Under the pieces are notes generated by a model, which made no database searches, was not told the origin of the DNA, and saw only the letters and a program-made list of their open reading frames with translations. From Deltaproteobacteria bacterium (GTDB lineage Bacteria > Myxococcota_A > UBA9042 > PHBI01 > JACKFB01): DNA of 64,000 nt. How positions within the stretch are numbered: the stretch's first letter is position 1; each line of letters opens with the position of its first letter. Of this stretch, positions 12,677 to 21,837 are shown piece after piece. The stretch lies in contig JACKFB010000004.1 of the NCBI GenBank assembly GCA_020632695.1, positions 62,001 through 126,000 of the forward strand, given 5' to 3'. Position numbers and translations under genes: made by a program.

Positions 12677-13999
12677 TCAGCGGGTGCGCTGGACCGTGCT
12701 CTCGAGCTCCGAGGGCGGCTCGCCTGCGGCGTCGGCCTCGGCCTCGGGCGGGAAGGCCCGCCAGTCGCGGTCGGTGATGAGCCGCGCGCCGCGGTGATAG
12801 GACACGTACGCCCAGGCCCAGCGGATGAGCACGAGGATGCGGTTGCGAAAGCCCGACAGGTAGTAGATGTGCACCACCAGCCAGGCCAGCCACGCGAAGA
12901 AGCCGCCGATGCGCAGCTTGCCGCTCTGCAGGATGGCGCGGCTCCGGCCCACGGTGGCCATCTGGCCCTTGTCCCGGTAGTGGAAGGGCTTGCGCTCCTT
13001 GCCCTCGATGGTGGCGCGGATGACGGCCGCCACGTGCCGCCCCTGCTGCAACGCCACCGGCGCCAGCCCGGGCAGGGGCTTGCCGTCCTCGTCCTCGGCG
13101 TGGGCCAGGTCGCCCACCACGAACACCTCGGGGTGACCGGGCACGGAGAGGTCGGCCTCGACGCGCACGCGCCCCATCTTGTCGAGCGGCACCCCCAGGG
13201 TGGCGCCCAGCGGCGACGCCCTCACCCCGGCCGCCCAGACCACCGTGGCCGACTCGATGCGCTCGCTGCCCACGTCCACGCCGCGCGCGTCCACGCCGGT
13301 GACCATGCTCGAGGTCCAGACCTGCACCCCCATGCGCTCCAGGTCGCGCACGGCCCGGCTGGCCAGCTCGGGCGCGAAGGAGGGCAGGACGCGGTCGGTG
13401 CCCTCCAGCAGCACCACCCGCGTCAGCTTGGGGTCGATGCGCCGGAAGTCGCGGGCCAGCGTGAAGCGGCTCATCTCGGCGATGGCGCCGGCCAGCTCCA
13501 CGCCGGTGGGTCCGCCGCCCACCACCACGAAGGTCAGCAGCCGCTTGCGCGCGCTGGCCTCGGGGATGCGCTCGGCGGCCTCGAAGGCCTCGAGCACCCG
13601 GCGGCGGATCTCGGTGGCCTGCGCCAGGGTCTTCAGCCCGGGGGCGAAGGGCTCCCAGTCCTCGTGGCCGAAGTAGGTGTGCTCGGTGCCGGTGGCCACG
13701 ACCAGGTGGTCGTACTCGAGCGTCCCGAACTCGCCCTCGACGCGCCGCTCGGCCAGCAGGACCCGCGCCACGGCACCGCACAGCACCCGGACGTTCTCGT
13801 GGTCGGAGACCAGCGCCCGGATCGGAGCGGCGATCTCGGCCGGCGAGAGGCCGGCGGTGGCGACCTGGTACAGAAGCGGCTGGAAGAGGTGGTGGTTGCG
13901 CCGGTCGATGAGGGTCACCTCGACGTCCTTCACCCCGCCCAGAGCGCGCGCGGCGTTGAGTCCGGCGAATCCGCCACCGATGATCACGACCTTCGGCAT
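12677..13999 (-). CDS. NAD(P)/FAD-dependent oxidoreductase, NDH-2 type
   Basis: 440-aa flavoprotein of the type II NADH dehydrogenase family, which passes electrons from NADH to quinone at the inner face of the membrane without pumping protons. The FAD motif is IIGGGFAGLNAARAL at the N-terminus, the NAD motif FVVVGGGPTGVELAGAIAE is near residue 155, and EVFVVGDLAH binds FAD later. The C-terminal YLSGFRNRILVLIRWAWAY stretch is the membrane anchor usual in NDH-2. I prefer the ATG at 13999 (MPKVVIIGGG) to the ATG at 14047, which adds 16 residues without family character. Confidence 0.88.
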   Translation of the reverse strand: MPKVVIIGGGFAGLNAARALGGVKDVEVTLIDRRNHHLFQPLLYQVATAGLSPAEIAAPIRALVSDHENVRVLCGAVARVLLAERRVEGEFGTLEYDHLVVATGTEHTYFGHEDWEPFAPGLKTLAQATEIRRRVLEAFEAAERIPEASARKRLLTFVVVGGGPTGVELAGAIAEMSRFTLARDFRRIDPKLTRVVLLEGTDRVLPSFAPELASRAVRDLERMGVQVWTSSMVTGVDARGVDVGSERIESATVVWAAGVRASPLGATLGVPLDKMGRVRVEADLSVPGHPEVFVVGDLAHAEDEDGKPLPGLAPVALQQGRHVAAVIRATIEGKERKPFHYRDKGQMATVGRSRAILQSGKLRIGGFFAWLAWLVVHIYYLSGFRNRILVLIRWAWAYVSYHRGARLITDRDWRAFPPEAEADAAGEPPSELESTVQRTR

Positions 14000-14145
14000 C
14001 CCACGCCCCGTTGCACCTGCCCGTTCATACGGGCGCTCGACCGCCATATACCACGGGCGGAGCGCGCCGCCGTCCCGCGCTGCATCATCGCGTCCAGCAC
14101 GCCATCCTGCTATCCTGAGGGCGTCTCGATCCCCCGGAGTCCGTC

Positions 14146-15888
14146 ATGGCCGCCCCCCGCACCCTCGTCGGCGCGTTCGCCGCAGCCGCCGCCATCGCGC
14201 TCATCGCGCTGACCGCCCCGCCCGCCGCCGCGTGCGGTGGCTTCTTCTGCAGCTTCGTGCCCATCGACCAGACCGGCGAGCAGATCGTGTTCTCGGTCGA
14301 GCCCGGCAAGGTGACGGCGACCATCCAGATCGCCTACCAGGGCGAGGCCAAGGACTTCGCGTGGGTGGTGCCGGTCAGCGGGACCCCCAAGATCCGGGTG
14401 GGCGCACAGGGCTTCTTCAGCGCGGTCGAGCAGCGCACCCAGCCGCAGTGGTACCTGAACTGGCAGTGGGGCGATGGACAGTGCGGCTTCTTCTCGCCCG
14501 AGGAGGACGCCGCCGGACCGCCCCAGGCCGGAGGCGCAGGCGGCGACGAGGTCGTCGTGCTCGCCGAGGAGCAGGTGGGCCCCTTCGAGACGGTCACCCT
14601 GGCCGCCAACGACGCGTCGAAGCTGCTCGAGTGGCTCGACTCCCGCGGCTTCGACCAGCCGGAGGCCTCGCTGCCCATCCTCGAGCACTACGTCGACCAG
14701 GGCCTGAACTTCGTGGCGATGAAGCTCGGCCAGGACGAGGGCGTGGGCGACCTGCAGCCGGTGGTCCTGGAGATGGACTCCGACGAGCCCTGCGTGCCGC
14801 TGGTGCTGACCCGCATCGCCGCCCAGCCCGACATGCCGGTGAAGGTGTGGGTGCTGGCCGACCACCGCGCCGTTCCGACCAACTGGTACAACGTCGTCGT
14901 CAACGAGAAGAAGATCGACTGGCTCGGCTATGGCGCCAACTACACCGAGGTGGCCACCCAGGCCATCGATGACGCCGCCGGTCACGGCTTCATCACCGAG
15001 TTCGCCGGCCCGCACGACATCGGCGAGCAGCTCTGGAGCGCCGGGCGATACGACACCGACGCGCTGGCCAAGCTGAGCGACCCGGCCACCTTCCTCGACG
15101 CGATGCTGAACCAGGGCTTCCCGCGCGACGCCCAGATCCAGGCCCTCATCCGCAAGCACATGCCGATGCCGCCGGCCGACGCGCTGCCCGAGGACTGCAC
15201 GGACGAGGCCGCCTTCTACAACTGGAACAAGGAGACCTGCCTCCAGCTCCTCGAGCCCGGCGCCTTCGACGCCCAGGCCTTCGCCTCCGACCTGGCGACC
15301 CGCGTGGTCGAGCCGCTCATGGACGCCCAGCAGCAGGTCGACACCCATCCCTACCTGACGCGCCTGTTCACGACGGTCTCGGCCGACGAGATGACCCGCG
15401 ACCCGATGTTCGCGCTCAACGCCGAGCTCCCCGAGGTCTCCAACATCCACCAGGCCGACGCGGTGGGCACCTGCGGCGACAACGGCGTGATCGACGAGGT
15501 CACCATCACCTTGAGCTCCGGCGAGACCATCGTCATCGAAGGCCCGATCAACCAGTGGGGCGGCGACTACGTCTTCGCCGACCCTGCGCCCACCGAGGCC
15601 GCGGCCGCCCGGGTCGAGCAGCTGGCCGCCACCGGTCCCCCGACGGTGGTGGCCCTGGCCGACCTGCCGGCGCTGGAGGCGTCGATCGAGGCCAAGGACC
15701 CCACCTACCTGTCGCTGGACGGCAAGCCCGCCGTGACGCCGCCGCCCACGACCACCCCCACCTCGCAGGTCGGCGGCGGCCCCACGGGCTGCCAGGGTGG
15801 GACCGGCGCCCTCCCGCTGGCCCTGGCTGCGCTGGGGCTGCTCGGGATGGCGTGGTCCACCCGCCGCCGCCGCCACCCGATCCGCTGA
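14146..15888 (+). CDS. DUF2330 protein with MYXO-CTERM-like anchor
   Basis: 580-aa exported protein. The signal peptide is followed by ACGGFFCS and DQTGEQIVFS, then IAYQGEAKDFAWVVPV, the conserved start of DUF2330. The function of that family is unknown. The C-terminus has a Thr/Pro/Gly linker, PTGCQGG, a hydrophobic helix and a STRRRRH tail: a MYXO-CTERM-type sorting signal, so the protein is probably processed and displayed on the surface. Several Cys residues in the body may form disulfides. The gene stands alone, with the sirtuin start 4 nt after its stop. Confidence 0.87.
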   Translation: MAAPRTLVGAFAAAAAIALIALTAPPAAACGGFFCSFVPIDQTGEQIVFSVEPGKVTATIQIAYQGEAKDFAWVVPVSGTPKIRVGAQGFFSAVEQRTQPQWYLNWQWGDGQCGFFSPEEDAAGPPQAGGAGGDEVVVLAEEQVGPFETVTLAANDASKLLEWLDSRGFDQPEASLPILEHYVDQGLNFVAMKLGQDEGVGDLQPVVLEMDSDEPCVPLVLTRIAAQPDMPVKVWVLADHRAVPTNWYNVVVNEKKIDWLGYGANYTEVATQAIDDAAGHGFITEFAGPHDIGEQLWSAGRYDTDALAKLSDPATFLDAMLNQGFPRDAQIQALIRKHMPMPPADALPEDCTDEAAFYNWNKETCLQLLEPGAFDAQAFASDLATRVVEPLMDAQQQVDTHPYLTRLFTTVSADEMTRDPMFALNAELPEVSNIHQADAVGTCGDNGVIDEVTITLSSGETIVIEGPINQWGGDYVFADPAPTEAAAARVEQLAATGPPTVVALADLPALEASIEAKDPTYLSLDGKPAVTPPPTTTPTSQVGGGPTGCQGGTGALPLALAALGLLGMAWSTRRRRHPIR

Positions 15889-15892
15889 CCCG

Positions 15893-16660
15893 GTGAGCCC
15901 TGCCGCGACGCTGGCCAGCGCCGCACTCGCCGAGGCCGCCGGCGCGATCCGGCGGGCGCAGCGCGTCCTGGTGCTGACCGGCGCCGGCGTGTCGGCCGAG
16001 TCGGGGATCCCCACGTTCCGAGGGCAGGGCGGCCTGTGGGAGGGCTTCCGTGCCGAGGATCTGGCCACCCCCGAGGCCTTCCAGCGTGACCCGGCGCGGG
16101 TGTGGCGCTGGTACCGCTGGCGGCGCGCCATCTACGGCGGGTGCGAGCCGAACCCGGCGCACGCGGTCATCGCCCGGATGGAGCCCCGCTTCCCAGAGTT
16201 CCTCCTGGCCACGCAGAACGTCGACGGGCTGCACCGGCGCGCCGGCAGCCGCCGGCTGATCGAGATCCACGGCACCATCGACGTGATGCGTTGCAGCGTG
16301 TGCTCCGAGCGGGCTCCGTGGCCCGACGACGCGGTCCCCGACGCCGACCCCGTCCCGCGCTGCAACCACTGCGGCGGCGCCATGCGCCCTCACATCCTGT
16401 GGTTCGGCGAGACCTACTGGCCCGGCGTGCTCGAGCACTGCCAGCGTTTCGCCGGGGAGGCCGACGTCGTCCTGGTCGCTGGTACCTCGGCCACGGTCTG
16501 GCCCCCGGCGGCGCTGGCCCTGCACGGAAAGCGCAGCGGGGCCTTCCTCATCGACATCAACCCCGAGCCGACCCCCATCTCGGAGGTCGCCGACGTGCAC
16601 CTGCGCGGCTCGGCAGGCGCGCTGCTGCCGGCGCTGTGGGACCGCTGCTCCCGACCCTGA
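15893..16660 (+). CDS. cobB: NAD-dependent protein deacylase (sirtuin)
   Basis: 255-aa Sir2 family enzyme, starting at GTG 15893. Motifs: GAGVSAESGIPTFR (residues 30-43), TQNVDGLH (107-114), catalytic His126 in IHGT, and four zinc Cys (134, 137, 157, 160). Tyr74 and Arg77 give the Y-x-x-R pair that marks class III sirtuins preferring succinyl or malonyl lysine. This suggests desuccinylase activity as in CobB/SIRT5, by inference. The open frame upstream of the GTG runs inside the DUF2330 gene and lacks sirtuin character. Confidence 0.93.
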   Translation: MSPAATLASAALAEAAGAIRRAQRVLVLTGAGVSAESGIPTFRGQGGLWEGFRAEDLATPEAFQRDPARVWRWYRWRRAIYGGCEPNPAHAVIARMEPRFPEFLLATQNVDGLHRRAGSRRLIEIHGTIDVMRCSVCSERAPWPDDAVPDADPVPRCNHCGGAMRPHILWFGETYWPGVLEHCQRFAGEADVVLVAGTSATVWPPAALALHGKRSGAFLIDINPEPTPISEVADVHLRGSAGALLPALWDRCSRP

Positions 16661-16671
16661 GAGGCCTCTGC

Positions 16672-19324
16672 ATGCTCCGTACACTGCTCATCGCCGCGCT
16701 GCTGGTGCCCCTGGGGTGCGGCGACTCCGCCACCACGGACGCCGACCTGCCCGAGCTGCCCGACCGGGACGGCGCGGGTGACGCTTCGAGCACCGACGCC
16801 GACGCGCTCCAGGTCGATGCGTCGGAGGCCGACGCCAGCGGCGACCCCCTGGACCACGCAGTCGGCGGCTGGGTGGTGCGGGTGGATCCCGACGGCTGCG
16901 TGTGGTCGGTGCGTCCCCCCGGCGTGGACGAACCCGTCCTCAGCAGCCCCGCCGGCTGCGACGCCTGGCTCGCCATCGCCCAGGGCGGCGAGCCCGAGGT
17001 CGACCAGCTCTTCGGCGCCCTGCGCATCGACCTGGACGTCATCCCGGTCAGCGCGCCGGCCAGCGCGGCGCGTCCCGAGGTGAGCATGGAGTCCGGGGCC
17101 CTGACGCTGCGGCTGGACACCGCGGCGGGGCCGGCCACGCTGCGCTTCGAGCCGCGAGACGACGGCGCGTTGCGGCTGGCCCTGGTCTCGCCCGGCGCCC
17201 GCACCGGCGCCCTCCGCTTCGCCATCGGAGCCGACGAGTCCTTCTTCGGCCTGGGCACGCAGGCGGTGGGGCTGGATCTGCGCGGCCACCGCTTCCCGCT
17301 CTGGACGCAGGAGCAGGGCATCGGCAAGCCCCCCGGCGGCGGCATCTTCCCCATCAACAACCTGCCCGAGGCGGCCTACGCGCCGATGGGGGTCTGGCAC
17401 TCGACGGCGGGGTGGTCTGCGGTGCTGGACATCGACGCCTGCGCCGAGCTGGACCTGAGCGCGCCCGTGGGGACCCTGCGCAGCCACGGCGAGCTGCCGG
17501 CGCTGGTGTTGATCGCCGGCGACACGCCGCGCGAGCGTCTGGCGAGGGTCACCGACATCATCGGGCGCACAGGCACGCCGCCCGACTGGATCTTCGCGCC
17601 CTGGAACGACGCCGTGGGCGGGCCCGCGCACCTGCGGCAGGTCGCCGACACCCTGCGCGACGGCGGCGTCCCCTCCTCGGCCATCTGGAGCGAGGACTGG
17701 ATCGGCGGCACCGAAGGCCCCAGCGGCTATCGCCTGTCCTACGCCTGGGCCTGGGACCCCGCCCAGTACCCCGACCTGCCCGACGACATCGCCTGGCTGC
17801 ACGCGCGCGGCTTCGCGTTCCTGGCCTACTTCAACCCCTTCGTGCCCAGCAATGTCCCCATGTGGGACGAGGGCACCGCCGGCGGCTTCCTCATCCAGGC
17901 GCCGGGCGGCGGCACCTACGTGTTCCCCGACCCCGCCGGGCGCGACGCCAGCATGGTCGACCTGACCAACCCCGACGCCCGCGACTGGGTGGCGGGCTAT
18001 CTGCGCACGGCCGCGCAGACCCTGGGCGTGGACGGCTGGATGGCCGATTTCGCCGAGTGGCTGCCGACAGACGCCGTGCTCTCCTCGGGCGAGGACCCCT
18101 GGGTGGCCCACAACCGCTACCCGCTCATGTGGCAGCAGATCAATCGCCAGGTGATGACCGAGGTGCACGGCGGCGGCCCGGACACCGCCGAGGGCTGGGT
18201 CTTCTTCGCGCGCAGCGGCTGGGCCTCCACCCGCGGCGCCACCGCGCCCCTGGACCCCCATGCTCTGGGGCGGCGACCAGGACACCGACTGGGACCGCGA
18301 CGACGGCCTGCCCACCATCATCTCCATCGCCACCCACGTCGGCCTCTCGGGCGTGCCCGTCTTCGGCTCGGACATCGCCGGCTACTCGTCCTTCGCCGCG
18401 CCGGCGACCACCAAGGAGCTCTTCCTGCGCTGGGACGCCCTGGCCGCCCTCCAGCCGGTGATGCGCACCCACCACGGCTCCAGCGAGTGCGCCAACTGGA
18501 GCTTCGACCGGGACGCCGAGACCCTGGCCCACCACCGCCGCTGGGCCAGCGTGCACGTCCGCCTGCTGCCACTGTTCCGGGCGCTCACGAAGGAGGCGGT
18601 GGCCTCTGGACTGCCCCTGGTGCGCCACCCCTGGCTGGTCGAGCCCGACCACCCGCCGCTCTGGGCCCCCCACGCCGACCTCTTCTTTTTGGGCGACGAC
18701 CTCCTGGTCGCGCCGGTGGTCACCGAGGGCGCCACCACCCGCACCCTCGATCTGCCCGGCGAGGGCTGGTGGCCGCTCCTGGGCCAGAGCCCCATCCAGG
18801 CCAAGCCCGGCCCAGACGGCCTGGTCGCCCTCGAAGCGTCCGCCCCGGTCACCGAGCTGCCCGCCTTCGTCCGCCCCGGCGCCGTCCTGCCCCTGACCCG
18901 CCAGGTGGTCGACTCCTTCTACGGCGCCACCGAGCCCGGCATCACCGACCGCAGCGACCTCGAAGGCCTGACCCTGGCGCTCTACCCCGACACGGCCGGC
19001 GCCCTCGCGCCCCAAGAGGTGGCCGGCGTCACCATCGAAGCCACCAACCTCTCACCCACCACCGACCTCACCAAGGCCACCTGGGACGGCAGCTCGCTCC
19101 CCGCCTGCACCGCCTCCTCCCCCACGCCCCCCTGCGCCACCCCCGCCGGAGCCCTCCTCCCCGGCCCCGGCACCCTGAGCGCCGGAACCGCCACCATCAC
19201 CCTCACCGGCACCCCCGACGCCACCCCCATCGAGCTGGCGCTGGCCGGCCGAGCCTTCGGCACCCTCGCCAACCCTACCCCAATGACCAACCTCACCCCC
19301 GACATCCCCCCACCCTGCGAATAG
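16672..19324 (+). CDS. GH31 glycoside hydrolase lipoprotein, apparent frameshift
   Basis: Lipoprotein (signal peptide, LGC lipobox at Cys16, Asp-rich tether) followed by a family 31 alpha-glycosidase. The first part (16672 to about 18258) has the GH31 N-terminal sandwich and the nucleophile motif GWMADFAEW; the second (from 18260) has MLWGGDQDTDWD, where the acid/base Asp lies, and the rest of the barrel. The halves are in different frames. Removing one C from the CCCCC run at 18255-18259 joins them as ATAPLDP-MLWGGDQ. The WSEDW and GWMADF segments recall sulfoquinovosidase-like GH31 members more than plain maltases, but substrate is uncertain. It may be a sequencing error or a recent pseudogene. 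Confidence 0.82.
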
Positions 19325-19351
19325 CCCCCGACGGGGTCGGCGTCGGCAGCA

Positions 19352-19690
19352 GTGTCGGTGCCGGTCTCGGTGCCGGTGCCGGTGCCGGTGCCGGTCTCGG
19401 CCTCGGCGCCGGTCTCGGCCTCGGCGCCGGTCTCGGCCTCGGCGCCGGTCTCGGCCTCGGTCTCGGCGCCGGTCTCGGCCTCGGTCTCGGCGCCGGTCTC
19501 GGCCTCGGCGCCGGTCTCGGTCTCGGCCTCGGCGCCGGTCTCGGCCTCGGTCTCGGTGCCGGTCTCGGCCTCGGTCTCGGCGCCGGTCTCGGCCTCGGTG
19601 CCGGTCTCGGTCTCGGTCTCGGTCTCGGCCTCGGTCTCGGTGCCGGTCTCGGCGTCGGTGCCGGCGTCGGCCTCGGCGACAGCAACGGCG
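19352..19690. repeat. GGNNNC hexamer repeat array 3
   Basis: Very regular array of GGTCTC, GGCCTC, GGCGCC and GGTGCC on the + strand, starting 28 nt after the GH31 stop. It reads through in several frames on both strands, which creates spurious Ser/Ala/Val, Gly/Leu and Glu/Thr/Ala proteins. Bases 19691-19843 that follow are degenerate GC-rich sequence with no gene seen. Confidence 0.88.
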
Positions 19691-19843
19691 GCGGGCGCTG
19701 CCACGGTCTCGGTCACGGCGACCGACACCGCCTCGGCCACGGTCTCCGTTTCCGACACCGAAGCCGTCTCCGACACCGGGACCGACGCCGTCTCCGGCAC
19801 CGAGACCGCCACCGCCACCGCCACCGCACCGCCACGGCGCGCG

Positions 19844-20016
19844 CCGCCTCCTGGGCAGCCAGTCGAGGCTGGTTGGTCGCCTTCCTCGTCGTCTCCGTCA
19901 AGGACCTTCGGAGCTTCGCTCCTCGGCCGCTTCGCGGCGGCCTTCGGCCGTCCCTGACGGAGACGACGAGGAAGGCTCGGGGGGTTGGGGGCCTCAACTG
20001 GCTGCCCAGGAGGCGG
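19844..20016 (+). repeat. giant hairpin module, copy A
   Basis: Nested inverted repeat of 173 nt ending 3 nt before the four-helix-bundle gene. Outer arms of 25 nt (19844-19868 and 19992-20016) pair with one mismatch. Inner arms of 22 nt (19879-19900 and 19955-19976) pair perfectly. The 54-nt head (19901-19954) folds into three short stem-loops: GGAGC-ttc-GCTCC, GCCGC-ttc-GCGGC and GGCC-ttc-GGCC, closed by GGAC/GTCC. The head is 52/54 identical to copies B and C, while the stem sequence differs but still pairs. Confidence 0.92.
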
Positions 20017-20019
20017 GAC

Positions 20020-20367
20020 ATGCGTGGTACGGAGAAGGCGTTGGAGGTCGAGAGGTTGGCGACGGACGCGGCGGTGGGCGTGTTCGGGCTCATCGAGGGC
20101 CTGGGGGCCACGTACAGGGCCATCGGGGACCAGGCGACCCGGGCCGTGGTGTCGGTGCCGCTGAACCTGGCGGAGGGGTCGGGGCGCTTCGGGCGCGACA
20201 AGGTGCAGTACTACCGCATCGCCTACGCCAGCTCGCGGGAGGCGTCGGCGGCGGTGCGGCTGCTGGTCGGGCTCCGGGCCGTCCCGGCGGCCGACGGCGA
20301 GCGCATCCTGGCGATGCTCGACAGCGTCCAGGCCATCACCTGGAAGCTCATCTTCCCCAACCGCTGA
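20020..20367 (+). CDS. four-helix-bundle protein (S23/Avd-like), copy A
   Basis: 115-aa intact member of the four-helix-bundle family (TIGR02436, 23S intervening-sequence protein fold, related to Avd of diversity-generating retroelements). Typical segments: VFGLIEGL, YRAIGDQATRAVVSVPLNLAEGSGR, YYRIAYASSREA and a final helix ending WKLIFPNR. The family is basic, small and of poorly known function, probably nucleic-acid or reverse-transcriptase binding. There is no rRNA gene or reverse transcriptase nearby. The ATG is 3 nt after the giant hairpin, and a GGAGG within the hairpin's outer arm (20009-20013) acts as the ribosome-binding site, so the structure could block translation. A strong hairpin follows the stop. 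Confidence 0.9.
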   Translation: MRGTEKALEVERLATDAAVGVFGLIEGLGATYRAIGDQATRAVVSVPLNLAEGSGRFGRDKVQYYRIAYASSREASAAVRLLVGLRAVPAADGERILAMLDSVQAITWKLIFPNR

Positions 20368-20374
20368 GAGCGCG

Positions 20375-20406
20375 CCGTCCCCGGCGGCGCGGGCCGCCGG
20401 GGACGG
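20375..20406 (+). terminator. 3' hairpin of four-helix-bundle gene A
   Basis: Perfect 14-bp stem (CCGTCCCCGGCGGC) with a GCGG loop, 7 nt after the stop codon. There is no T-run, so it may be a weak terminator or an RNA-stabilising end. The same hairpin follows the broken copy at 24428-24459. Confidence 0.6.
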
Positions 20407-20707
20407 CCGGTGCCGGTGGCGGTTGCGCTCTCGGCGCCGGTCTCGGTGCCGGTCTCGGTGGCGCGGCCCGGTGTCGGTCTCGGCCTCGGTGCCGGTCTCG
20501 GCCTCGGCGCCGGTCTCGGTCTCGGCCTCGGCGGTCTCGGTCTCGGCCTCGGCCTCGGCGCCGGTCTCGGCCTCGGCGCCGGTCTCGGCCTCGGCCTCGG
20601 TGCCGGTCTCGGTGCCGGTCTCGGCCTCGGCGCCGGTCTCAGTGCCGGTCTGGTCCCTCGGCCTCGGCTCACGGTCTCGGTCCCAGTCTCGGCCCGCCGG
20701 TCCGGCC
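20407..20707. repeat. GGNNNC hexamer repeat array 4
   Basis: Hexamer array between convergent four-helix-bundle copies A and B, with GGTCTC, GGCCTC, GGCGCC and GGTGCC units on the + strand. No gene is supported inside it. Confidence 0.85.
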
Positions 20708-20736
20708 TCGGCGGCGGTCTCGCTGACCGCCGCCGA
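20708..20736 (-). terminator. 3' hairpin of four-helix-bundle copy B
   Basis: Perfect 12-bp stem TCGGCGGCGGTC / GACCGCCGCCGA with a 5-nt loop, 14 nt past the stop of copy B, which reads on the minus strand. It has no T-run. It occupies the same place as the hairpin after copy A but has a different sequence. Confidence 0.45.
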
Positions 20737-20750
20737 CGTCGCCGTCCGCG

Positions 20751-21096
20751 CTACCGCCGCCGATGGATCATCCGCCAGGTCATCGCCTTGACCCGGTCCA
20801 GCAGCTCCAGCACCTCCGCGCCGGCCGCCTCCGGCACCGCCCCCGCGCCGACCATCAGCTCCAACGCCATCGACGCCTCCCGCGCGCTCCCGTACGCGAT
20901 CCGGTAGTGCTGCACCCGGTCCCGTCCGAAGCGCCCGCCGCCCTCGGCCAGGTTCAGCGCCGCCGACGCCCCCGCCCGGGTCGCCTGGTCGCCCAAGCCC
21001 GCGGAACGAAGGCGACAACCCCCGCGCCAACCCGAAGAGCCCCACCGCCGCCCGCGCCGCCACCCGCTCCGCGTCCATCCCCGACTCGCCAACCAT
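20751..21096 (-). CDS. four-helix-bundle protein, copy B (frameshifted)
   Basis: Paralogue of copy A. The N-terminal part from the ATG at 21096 (MVGESGMDAERVAARAAVGL) and the C-terminal part (GDQATRAGASAALNLAEGGG to MIHRRR) lie in two frames. One extra nucleotide near 20990-20996 breaks the frame compared with copy A, at the GLGDQ position; 346 nt instead of 345. An alternative TTG start in the second frame would lose the first helix. Copy C has the same shift, and substitutions between B and C are mostly synonymous, so the protein may still be made, by frameshifting or because the base is an error. Confidence 0.75.
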
Positions 21097-21102
21097 CTCT
21101 CG

Positions 21103-21265
21103 CCTCCAGGGCCGCCAGTTGAGCCCCCACCACCAGCCGCTTCGGCGCTGGGCCGTCAGGGACGGCCGCAGGCCGCCGCGAAGCGGCCGAGGAGCGAAGC
21201 TCCGACGGTCCTTGACGGCCCAGCGCCGGAGCGGCAGCAGCCACCTCAACTGGCGGCCCTGGAGG
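21103..21265 (-). repeat. giant hairpin module, copy B
   Basis: Nested inverted repeat upstream of gene copy B. Outer arms of 21 nt (21103-21123, 21245-21265) are perfect. Inner arms of 22 nt (21137-21158, 21213-21234) have one T/G-type mismatch. The 54-nt head (21159-21212) is 52/54 identical to copy A on the gene's strand. The stem sequence differs completely from copy A apart from the GTCA/TGAC next to the head, and the outer arms carry paired differences from copy A. Confidence 0.92.
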
Positions 21266-21289
21266 GCGGCGATGGCCGAAGGGCCGTGA

Positions 21290-21785
21290 CCGGGTCCGAG
21301 GGCCCGGGTCCGGGTCCGGGTCCGAGTCCGGGTCCGGGTCAGGTCCGAGGTGACCGGTTCGTGGCCGGTTCCGGGTCCGTGACCGAGTCCGAGTCCGGCT
21401 CCGGTTCCGGGTCCGTGACCGAGTCCGAGTCCGTGGCCGGTTCCGAGTCCGTGGCCGGTTCCGAGTCCGTGGCCGGTTCCGGGTCCGTGACCGAGTCCGT
21501 GGCCGGTTCCGAGTCCGTGGCCGGGTCCGGGTCCGTGGCCGGGTCCGAGTCCGGGTCCGGGTCCGCGTCCGAGATCGGCGCCGAGTCCGGCTCCGCGGCC
21601 AAGAGCGAGGCCGCCGCTGAGACCGGAACCGTCTCCGACACCGACACCGTCTCGGCCACCGTCCCTGAGACCGACTCTGACACCGACACCGACACCGTCA
21701 ACGCCCCGGCCCCGGCCCCGGCCTCGGTCCGGGTCTCGGTCTCAGAGACCGTCTCGGGTGCCGTTGCAGGTGCTCGCCCGCGGGG
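21290..21785. repeat. hexamer repeat array 5 (GGNNNC on minus strand)
   Basis: Array of GGGTCC, GAGTCC, GGTTCC, GTGGCC and GTGACC, which read GGACCC, GGACTC, GGAACC, GGCCAC and GGTCAC on the minus strand, that is the GGNNNC pattern in opposite orientation to array 4. It lies between hairpin copy B and the endonuclease gene. No gene supported. Confidence 0.85.
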
Positions 21786-21837
21786 GTAGCGTGCACCGGC
21801 CGTATCCTGCCCGCCTCACCAGCCGGAGAAACGCGTC

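Larger units (their letters stand above)
20718..21330. repeat. direct repeat unit B (pairs with 23161-23780)
   Basis: About 0.6 kb covering four-helix-bundle copy B, its giant hairpin and the start of array 5. It matches unit C in the same orientation at an offset of 2443 nt. Over the 346-nt gene I count about ten differences. The two units bracket the endonuclease gene. Confidence 0.85.

Noticed and set aside
19352..19957. Array 3 as a secreted Ser/Ala/Val-rich repeat protein
   Set aside because: No signal peptide or start context, and other frames are equally open.
20020..20367. Complete diversity-generating retroelement
   Set aside because: The four-helix-bundle protein is Avd-like, but no reverse transcriptase or template/variable repeat pair was found in the window.
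20020..20367. 23S rRNA intervening sequence
   Set aside because: No rRNA sequence flanks any of the copies.
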